Shown in pieces: positions 55,987 to 64,000 of a stretch of 64,000 nucleotides of DNA (its first letter is position 1; the number at the start of each line of letters is the position of its first letter). This stretch comes from Anthostomella pinea (Eukaryota; Ascomycota; Sordariomycetes; Xylariales; Xylariaceae), in the NCBI GenBank assembly GCA_963556695.1, contig CAUWAG010000006.1:3100001-3164000 (forward strand), given 5' to 3'. The position numbers and the translations under genes were made by a program. The notes under the pieces were generated by a model. The model did no database searches and was not told where the DNA came from. It saw nothing but the letters and a program-made list of their open reading frames with translations.

Positions 55987-56907
55987 TCACAAAGCAGCTT
56001 GCCAGATGTTCGCCATCTCGAGGCCTTCCGCGAAAACCCCGACTTTACCATCAATGGCGAAGCCTTCGGCCTCTAGCCGTCTACACTCCTGATAAAGGTC
56101 CTTGAACGAGACCCAGAAGCACTCGATGAACTCGCCGTCTTCCAGCTCGGGCTTCGGGTTCTTGTTCTACTCCTTCTTCGGGTCGACCTTTAGGTGGATC
56201 ATGAACGTGCTCGAGCTAGGGGAGACACTTGTCAGATAGGGGGTCGAGAGGAGACAAATTCAGAGGATAAGCAAATACCTTGAAGATGCGGGAGCTAGGT
56301 GGGGTATTAGCATTGGTCTAATGCCCAGGAGATTGATTGGTGTACTCACAGCTGAAGAAAATGGGCCTCGTGCCTCCACGTTCCGGCACGACTTCACCCA
56401 CATAGCCCATCTCCTCCCTGAGCTCGCGCAGGGCGGCCTCCACGACAGTTTCGCCCTCGTCCACGAGACCGGCGGGGAACTCGATGACCACCTTCGCCGC
56501 AGGGGCGCGAAACTGCTTCTCCAGGAGCAGCTCCGGGCTGGTGGGCTTGTCGAGGATGGCGAGCATCTGCACGGCATCCACGGCGCTGGTCTTGGGGCGC
56601 GAGGAGCGCTTCGTGGCCTCCTAGGAGCGTAGCTTGCCATCTTGATCTTCGTAGGTGATCCTGGAGCGTCGAGACGGTTAGTAGGGAAAATCTCCTACCC
56701 GCAAGGGTTCATTCGTCGTCATTGGAGACAGTGAAGAGACCGGTGGACGAGGTGCGACTTGCTTCACGAGGTTGATCCATTTCGCGTCTTTGTTCTCCTA
56801 AGTACCGGTACATGTGAGTATCAAGGGCTGTTCTTTGACACCAGTGACCACGGTAAATCACATACTAGTGGCTCGATCGATATGATCTTCGCCTTGGATT
56901 CCGACAT
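55987..56907 (-). pseudogene. Nudix hydrolase (ADP-sugar pyrophosphatase, YSA1-like) with two stops
   Basis: The start at 56907 reads MSESKAKIISIEPL; exon 2 gives ENKDAKWINLVK. The next intron begins GCAAGT and ends CCAG, a GC-AG intron, restoring KITYEDQDGKLRS. Then comes TAG at about 56622 (Trp expected before EATKR). Further on is a complete Nudix box, GLVDEGETVVEAALRELREEMGY (G-x5-E-x7-RELREE-x-G). After two short introns a second TAG occurs near 56165 (PKKE-stop-NKNPKPELEDGEF), and the frame ends at TGA 55987-55989. Intact relatives hydrolyse ADP-ribose. The two stops are the only visible damage. Confidence 0.75.
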
Positions 56908-58551
56908 TGTGGTAAGTCGAGCGGGCGGCGTGGACGTGCTAGAAAGGACGCAGAACGCTTCCGGCTGCGTGTCACTTTGTAGGTACTGCGGTGGTTGTAG
57001 CCATGACACCTACCTTTAACATCTGCTTCTGCCAGCTGCCAGACCTGCATGAAGACCAAGCCACAACGGGGGCTGAGCACCGGTGGTGGTGTGGCTGGTA
57101 CAACCTAAAGGATTGAATGCCGAATTCCTTGACGCTTTCCGGTCTTGAGCATCGCCAAGTCAGAATCTCCCCGAGGTTGTATCTCTACGAAGCGCCCACA
57201 CTTCAGCCTCAACGTACATGTTGGAGGCTGAAGCGTCTCTCGTGATCAGTCTTGGCAGGACCTCGCTCTCGAGGCTGCTGAACCTTGAGAGGCGGAAAGG
57301 GGCCAACTCACTTTGCGGCTCCGGGGTGAAGGGTCCACCAGAACGCGCAACCGTTCTTCTGGATATTTTCTAGTCCGTGAGGTGGGGGTTTGAAGGCGCA
57401 TCGCATCGTCCTCTGTCTTTGGCAGGTAAGTTGACTGCCATCTCTGCATATTGCGCAAAGGCGCCCCGCGAGATAACGTTATCGCCAAAGAGAGTCTCGA
57501 TGGGATTTTGACAGGTGAGTTGGTCCGGCGAAGTCAGCAAGGTCCCGAATAAGTCACCTTACCGGCATGTTTTCCGGTTGCCCGGGCCCTGTCGCACTCG
57601 AACGCCATGTCGGCGTATCCAGTAAACTCTACCCCAGTCAACATGGGTGGTCAGTACTCTTTGACCGGGCTGACGCCACTTTCCGAGTGATCTACATACT
57701 CGCGGAGAAGAGTGTGGAGTACGGGCCGGGGCGCAATCTTCAGATGGTGTCCAACCGAACGCCAACTTTATTGGTCCAGATGGACTACTGCAGCTTTGGC
57801 ACATCTGATGACGAAGCCGCTTTGACATTCCCCTCATGCCCTGGGTAGTCGACCCAGAGTAAAACCGATACGCAATGCCGAAAAATCGTCGACAGCCGCT
57901 GACGGTGAGGACTAGCATGGTTCCTCTTGATGGCCACGTCGAAAGAATCTCGGTCCGGAACCGTCTTGGCAACGCTCGTGCTGGTTCTTGTTCGCATATC
58001 AGGCTCGATCGGACGATGGGGCCACGTTAGGTCGTGTTGCAGACGTCAAACAACCTGGCAAATGCTACGATGTGTCCGACTACTACGTTAGAACCCGACA
58101 GGTCTGAGGCTCAGAAGACATTCTGAGTTGCCGAGCATCCTGCTATCATGTCAAAGCGCTGGAGGGCAGATTGTAACGGACCCTTCAATGGATCTACCCT
58201 CACTTGCAAAGAGGGTCTTGAAACTTGATTGTCATGCAGCCGCTCAGAGCATCCGGAGTCTGTCCACTCGGCCAGGTCGGGCCCACCTCATACCGAAAAA
58301 ACGCAGCAAAGAGGGCCCGCATAGCCTTTTGACCTCCTGTCAAGGTGAGCATTGACACACACCGGGGGACTGACCCACACGATGCCACCTTCAAGGTCAA
58401 CTGAGGATATCCCCAAGTGGCGCGAGCGGTGGTTTGTTCCAATACAATACCAGGACACATCCCTGCGTGCTGCCAGAGATTTGGCCTGAGGCTGGAATTG
58501 CTGCCTTCATCCAACCGCAACCTCACAACTTCATTGACCTGCGACCTCGCA
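56908..58551. other. Intergenic or unidentified remnants
   Basis: Minus-strand frames around 57246-57500 and 57559-58000 look mildly coding-like (moderate GC, a possible GTGAGT donor near 57318) but match no family I know. They may be a decayed gene. Nothing else is supported. Confidence 0.3.
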
Positions 58552-59777
58552 ATGGCGTCCAAAACAGACTTCCAGATCGCTTCTCTGGCCTTCGGCTTCA
58601 CGCTGGGCTTTGGTTTCCTCACAGTATGGGAGGCCATCAAGCAGACAAGGATGAACAAAAGCCCCCTTCGTAGTCCGTTCATCTATATGATCTGGGGAGA
58701 GATCGCGGCAAATCTGTTTATCTGCATAATCGCCTGGATATTTCTAGATGGAATTCTTGGAGCGACGTAAGTTTTTTTGTTACCTGCTCTCTTGCGAATG
58801 CTGACTCTGGATCAGCGTGCCAGTCCTCTTTGTGATTCTCGCACTTTGGGTCCTTGAGATACAGCTTCTGATGCAGATGATCATCAACCGAATTGCGGTG
58901 ATTGCAGAGAGCCAGAAGCTAGTGCAGAAGATCAAATGGGGAACGTGTGGCGGCATCTCTTTCATCAACTGTTTGGTTTTCATCATCTTCATTCCTGCCC
59001 ACCTCACGCCTCCGCCAATCCCAGTGTGAGTTCCCGGTCGCCTTCCCTCCTCCCGGGCAAACAGTTCTGATGATGATATCCAGCTTGTTCCATATCAACA
59101 AGTACTGGGATCCGACATCCAAAGTTCTCATCTGCATCGTCGACGCCGGGCTAAATTGGTACTTTCTAAGCACCGTCAAGCAGCGCCTTGTGAAAGAGTG
59201 TGGACTCGTCAAGTACGCGCCCCTGGTCAGCTTTAATGCCAGGCTTATGGTCGTGTCCATCGGCATGGATGTAGGTTTTCCCCATCCTCACTACATTCGA
59301 TGACACTTCAACTGACGTTCCCAGCTGCTGCTGATCGGCCTCATGTGGTTACCGAACGAGATCGTCTTCATCCAGTTCCACCCTGTGGTATATATGGTCA
59401 AGCTCAACATCGAGATGTCCATGGCGTCCCTTATCACCCGACTCGCCCGCGGCCAAGTCGGCGACGACGTCCAGCGGGATCCGTACTCCTACTCCAACAA
59501 AGGCCGACAAGGGCACTCCGACCACACCCACCGCAGCAGACAAGCCCGCGACATCGCTCTCAAATCGTTCAACAGGGCCACTGTGAAAGCACAGCACCGA
59601 GACAGCGGTTCCGACCGGTCGACACACCTCGAGGATGGGATCAACGGGATGACCAAGACGGTCGATTACAAGGTTTCGGTGCAGCGTCATGGCCAGCCTT
59701 CGGGCAGCGAAAAGAAGAACCACATGTTCGAGACGGAAGACGACGCCCCACTGACGAGTAATGCTGGGCACCCTTAG
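58552..59777 (+). CDS. Fungal multi-pass membrane protein of unknown function
   Basis: Four exons (58552-58766, 58816-59025, 59084-59270 and 59325-59777), with GT-AG introns of 49, 58 and 54 nt, give an intact 354-aa protein. It has about seven hydrophobic helices: IASLAFGFTLGFGFLTVW, ANLFICIIAWIFL, VLFVILALWVLEI, GGISFINCLVFIIFI, VLICIVDAGLNWYFL, LMVVSIGMD and LLLIGLMWLPNEIVFIQF. The ~110-residue tail is hydrophilic with His/Arg/Ser-rich and acidic parts. The topology resembles fungal orphan seven-helix proteins. The start was chosen because ATG at 58552 directly precedes the first helix; an upstream in-frame ATG at 58417 would add an unlikely extension. The function is not recognised. Confidence 0.8.
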
Positions 59778-61140
59778 TCTAATTATTGGGGACGGGCGAG
59801 CTACATGACATGATACAATCTCATGATTACATTCCACGGGTCGTTGCGTCCTTCTTGCTTAAGCCTTGAGTCGAGCAGGTTGTCAGTTCATTGCTACTGT
59901 ATATATTACATAACGCCTGGTGCACCTATTTCTATCAGATACCCTTCCATGCCCATCACTCGCCGTCAAATTAGAGTCCCCTTTACCATTGTCATCGTGC
60001 TCGAAGAGGCAGACTTCAGGGGTAGAAATGCCAATGCGATGATTGTCTCCATTGCTTACGTCCCTTCCATATCCGACTGCACAGAATTTCACCGCTGCAT
60101 CCCTCTCTAGCATGTGTCCAATATAGACTGTGATGGGCTCTTCAGTATTCAACATGTCAAGCTTGGCCGAGCTTAGTATCTGCTCCAACAACGGCACAAG
60201 CCCTGGTATACCATAGCTCTGGGCATATTCTGCGCCATACGACTGACGGGTGAGCAGTCCCCTTGTATCTATCAAGCCCCTTTTCAGGCTCAGACAAGGC
60301 CGGTGATAGGGAGTATCCACTGCGGGTCTGTGCACAAGGAGAAATAGGACATGAGGGTGGGGTTGCCTTGCAAGTTGCCCCTGAATGCATTCCTCCAGTG
60401 GGTGCGAAGCCCAAATGACCCGGGGCTGAGTGTGCTACTGATTCAGCGACCGAGCTTGTGTTTGGATCTATTTCATTTTAATCTGATGCTACCGTTCCGG
60501 ATGGTGGTCGACTGCGCTCGAAAGGAGTAAACCCCATTGCGAAATCCCTGTGCCAGTCTCTGCCCAGTGTCCGTACCTAGGTAATGCTGCACATTGCCAT
60601 GAGAAGTTGGTTTAGTATATACAAAAAAAATTAAAAAATTATATATCTGGGTTGAGGATTATTAGTGAAAGCCGAGTGGCTGTGGCACAGGTGCCGTCTA
60701 TTAGAGTAAAGGGGAAAAGCCGTCCACCACTGCGACATGAAAATCTGCCGCCCTCATGCATTCTCCTCTGCTTCCTATTCCCCGTCTGTGATGGGTTGGT
60801 CGTCGTACCCTCGTGCTCTAGGGAAGCTTTGCCAGCCTCCAGATTTACTCCGCTTCGGTCCTTTTCCCCTTTCCCCCTTTTCTCAATCTTTCTCTCTCCC
60901 TTCCTTCACTGTTTCCGTGCCCTCCCCCAACCGGTTGTTCACCGTCCTCCTCTATCTCTAAGCGACCAGCGCAAGACCTCCATCTCCAGAGAAAAGCCCT
61001 ATTTCTCGCACTTCACACTGTCCCCCTCAAGAGCCACGAGTCGTTGGAAAGAAACCACGATGTCTTCCATCCCTTCCAAGAAGCACGCTGCCTTCAACTC
61101 CATCTTGCGTCGCAGTTTGATCCTTTTTCTTTTCGTGTCC
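59778..61140. other. Intergenic, including an AT-rich patch
   Basis: No supported gene on either strand. A short A/T run lies at about 60617-60650. The plus-strand ORF at 60652-61344 is CT-rich; it ends over the antisense of the next gene and is probably spurious. Confidence 0.45.
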
Positions 61141-61143
61141 CTT

Positions 61144-62510
61144 CTAGGGCATATAACTTTTCTTGGCGAATACCTGGAATTCTCGATCGCAGTTATCGCA
61201 GTTTGCTCTCAGTTTCCCCTTGTTATCCCGCATAGTAAAATGCGTGCTCTCCCAGAGCCATCGCCCGCACCACTGCTTTCTACTCTGCCATTTCCTGCAT
61301 ATACGCGCGCCAGCAACGCGTTCGGGTTTCTCTCTGCAATCTAGGCAGGTCGGTACCCATATGCTGATTCCGCTAGAGTCGTCCCTGTTTGTCGTCTTGG
61401 CGTATCGCTTGAATTTTTCTAGGTCGAGGCCCTTCTTGCACACTGGGCAGTAGTGTTTGCGACGGTCATCTTGATCTAGGCAGGGTGTAGGCTTATATCT
61501 CGTACACCTGTATTTCCATGGATGAGGCGCACCAGGACAGGGCGGATGATCTTCTTCCACCGCATCAATTTCTTCTTCTGTGGTAGTGCTGCCTTGGCCC
61601 GTGAGTGGAGTCTCCAATTGCACACCTGATTCTTGGCGAAAGGCATCCGCCGGTTCAGCATTTCGAGTCAAGCTGATGCCTTCGAATGACTGTGTGACCG
61701 CGGCTATTGGAGCTTGTGGCGGACCTGAGTGAGGCTCTGTTGTCAGAGTCCGAGCGGGGCCAATTATGTTTTCATAACCGGAATCCCTGGATGGGCGTTT
61801 GGTGTGTCGAGGTTCATCCTGTTCGATTTCGCTTTCTCGATGCGAATGGCTGGATCTTCTAGACCGGTCGCTGAAGCTGTGTTGGGCCGCATAAGTATGA
61901 AACAGCGCAGGCGGTGGGTTTTGAAGTGGCCCATATCTCGCGGGTGGCAGAGGCATTTCACCAGGTGTTGCTCCCGAACTTGCATATTGTGCTAAATGTG
62001 GTGGTATTCTCATTTGAACCATCCGTCCATCACTTGACCTGTAGTACCCTTCAGGCGTTCATGGGCGACCCTGCCCTTGCAAGTCAAAACTGCTTTGTCC
62101 TATTCCAGACAAGGCATTTGACTCGAAGTTTGCCATGAAGTATATGCCACTCTTTGAGAACTGTCATCACTCCAGTAGCCTGACGATACTGAAGACTGAG
62201 CTCCTGACGGGTAGGGCTGTTGACCGCTCGTGGAGCCTGATGCCGGCCATGCCGATGTCGATGCCGATGGGGTAATTGACACATTGCCTGGGTAGCCTGC
62301 ATAGCCTCCTCCATATGTAGTACCACCTGTGCTGGAATAGTTCTCGTACCCCGTCTGGTACTGTTGCTGGGGAGGATATTGACTCGGATATAAAGGAGCT
62401 GGCGGATGCCGTTGCTCTCCACCCTGTGAATGCTGGCTCGACCGTTGAGTCTGGTGACCATGGCTACTTTCGCCTCCCGTCTTTTTCCCGTGACCCTTCT
62501 TTTCACTCAT
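61144..62510 (-). CDS. Hypothetical protein with C-terminal cysteine-rich (zinc-binding-like) region
   Basis: Starting at ATG 62510 (MSEKKGHGKKTGG), exon 1 runs to about 62114. It is joined across a ~62-nt intron (GTCTGG donor, GAAG acceptor) to exon 2, ending with TAG at 61144, for a protein of roughly 430 aa. The N-terminal half is low-complexity, rich in Gln, Ser, Gly, Tyr and Pro. The C-terminal ~130 residues hold paired cysteines (YCPVCKKGLD, TCLDC, CDNCDREF) and conserved Trp residues, suggesting a zinc-ribbon-like fold. The layout recalls fungal RNA- or chromatin-associated proteins with disordered heads, but I do not recognise the family. There is no damage except the non-canonical intron choice, which is uncertain. 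Confidence 0.65.
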
Positions 62511-62519
62511 GGCAAGTGC

Positions 62520-64000
62520 TGTAGTCAAGTGTGAACGAGGACAGGAGGGGCCAGCGCAGGGGGGACCGAACCAGAGGTCAAGGAAGGATGTAGGTTGTAA
62601 CGGCTCGTAGCTGATATATGTGTCGAATCTCTTGAGTTTCAAGGCGTGTAGTCAAGGTCTCGAGAGGGTTGAGCTGAAGATTGACTGCCTTGATCCAGAA
62701 GATGCTCAGAATACAGCTGTTCAGGGGACCACAGAGCTTCTTATACACGGCTTGAGGCAGCGGAAGACTTCGCCGACCGTGACAAAAAATGAGACGCCTT
62801 CGTCAGACGTAAGTGGACCTCACGATCGGAGACTCACCCATACTTGAAAGAACATTTTGAATCTACGGTGTGTGTCGACTTTCCTCGTGATTCTCTGGTG
62901 GAGATGTTACATGTTCGGACCATATGTAGCATCGCCCCTTAGTACAGTCACCCCCCATAGGTCTTTGTCCGGCATCACTCGGCTAATCGTGAATATCAAC
63001 GATGTATTTACTTTAATGAAATGAGCACTTTGGTATAAGCACCGTTACCCCCAAAAAGCATTTTTCATGTTGATTCCAGAGTGATTATTCCATTATAATG
63101 AATATACCTACGCTTTCTGGAGGAGGGGTGTACGGAGACTCTGGAAGTTCACTGAACCTAGCTAGCCAAAGTCCAACAACAAAGCGCGACGTCGTCTGAA
63201 ATCATCATGAGCTACTGTCTGTGAATCACGGGCACCATACATATGTTGCCAGGCATTCCATCGAAGACCGTAGCGAGTCACTGGGTGCTCTGTGCGCTTC
63301 TTCTTATGGCAAGTCACTGCGTAGACTGCGGACGGACAACTTGGGACGAGCGGCCAAGAAGAACTTCAGTCAACCGTTCAGAGTAGCCCAACTGCTCCCT
63401 GCAGTCACTAGACAGAGAATTGTGATCCAATTCAACGGCATTGCAGCATCATTTGAATCACTGCGACCCGATGGCGTCACTGAACTGCTGCTCAGCCTCA
63501 TCGCAGTAAGGAGGCTCTCGGCACGCAAACTTTCTGAAGACACTGCTACAGAATATTGGATGACGCAATTCCTGTGATACACCCAAGGGTAGCTTCGATT
63601 ATTTTGCTCGGCAAACAGTCTACGAGTAGTCCTGTGTGATCGCCTTCGGCTATGGATTTATATCGACCGAAATGACTATATACCAATGGCATCACATGGG
63701 GCGTGGTTGTTTCTACGTTTGGAGTATCGCACGACAACCAATCGAAGAGGCCATGACATCGCAAAAGGGAATGCTGGGAAACCCGTCGCCGGAGCATCAA
63801 GCAGGTAATCCGCGGTCCACGAAGCTGATTTTGTGTTCCTGTAGACCACACTCTGAAGGCAGGGAGTTCCATGCGACCCCTGAGACCGCCATAATGATGG
63901 GATACAAAAAGGGGGGGCTGCGAGATAAGGTTCCACGCTATCAACCTTGCGATGCACGGTTTGCCAGGGGGACCCCGACGACGCAGTCCCGCAACGTTTG
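62520..64000. other. Right edge: no supported gene
   Basis: Several unrelated ORFs of 70-130 codons occur (63221-63577, 63546-63944), but none shows a family motif. A gene running off the window edge on the minus strand cannot be excluded. Confidence 0.4.

Noticed and set aside
57246..58000. Minus-strand gene
   Set aside because: Weakly coding-like, but no family or consistent exon structure could be recognised.
60652..61344. 230-codon plus-strand ORF
   Set aside because: CT-rich low-complexity reading, with its 3' part antisense to the 61.1-62.5 kb gene; no domain.

Overview
This is nuclear DNA of a filamentous ascomycete (Pezizomycotina, most likely Sordariomycetes; species not assigned). 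The evidence is short GT-AG introns of about 50-80 nt with CTRAC-type branch sites, fungal-only families (DUF7702, SAT4/PTH11-like, DUF7587, GPI-anchored Ser/Thr-rich wall protein), Tad-type LINEs, Fot1/pogo transposons, and G:C-to-A:T decay of repeats that resembles repeat-induced point mutation (RIP). Most of the window is a transposon-rich accessory region; a few ordinary genes lie towards the right end.

Left part (1-6.3 kb): an intact LINE on the minus strand with two overlapping ORFs sits inside another element. That outer element has a tRNA-like head and a LINE-like 3' tail, i.e. a SINE. Both insertions keep exact target-site duplications (12 bp and 15 bp). The SINE tail is about 92% like the 3' end of the LINE, so the LINE has landed in a SINE of its own family.

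6.8-34.3 kb: mostly a gene graveyard. It holds a tandem duplicate of an unknown gene (one copy broken), a P450 pseudogene, an ABA3-like candidate terpenoid gene with one in-frame TAG, an intact GPI-protein gene, Ty1/copia remnants, a DUF7587 pseudogene, C2H2 and chromodomain remnants, an SNF2-helicase remnant and an aquaporin fragment lying between two inverted pogo-type MITEs, a SAT4-family membrane-protein pseudogene, pogo and LINE fragments, an ankyrin pseudogene and an intact DUF7702 membrane-protein gene.

34.3-47.6 kb: AT-rich, RIP-like DNA that holds a decayed pogo element carrying two solo LTRs, a third kind of solo LTR, and a full-length but broken second LINE. Each has an identifiable target-site duplication.

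47.8-64 kb: an AlkB-like oxygenase pseudogene, an intact nine-exon secreted-protein gene, the core metabolic gene for mitochondrial lipoyl synthase, a Nudix pseudogene, an intact multi-pass membrane-protein gene and an intact Cys-rich hypothetical gene. The intact genes do not form an obvious pathway. What ties the window together is nested transposition and the repeated conversion of Trp codons to stops.
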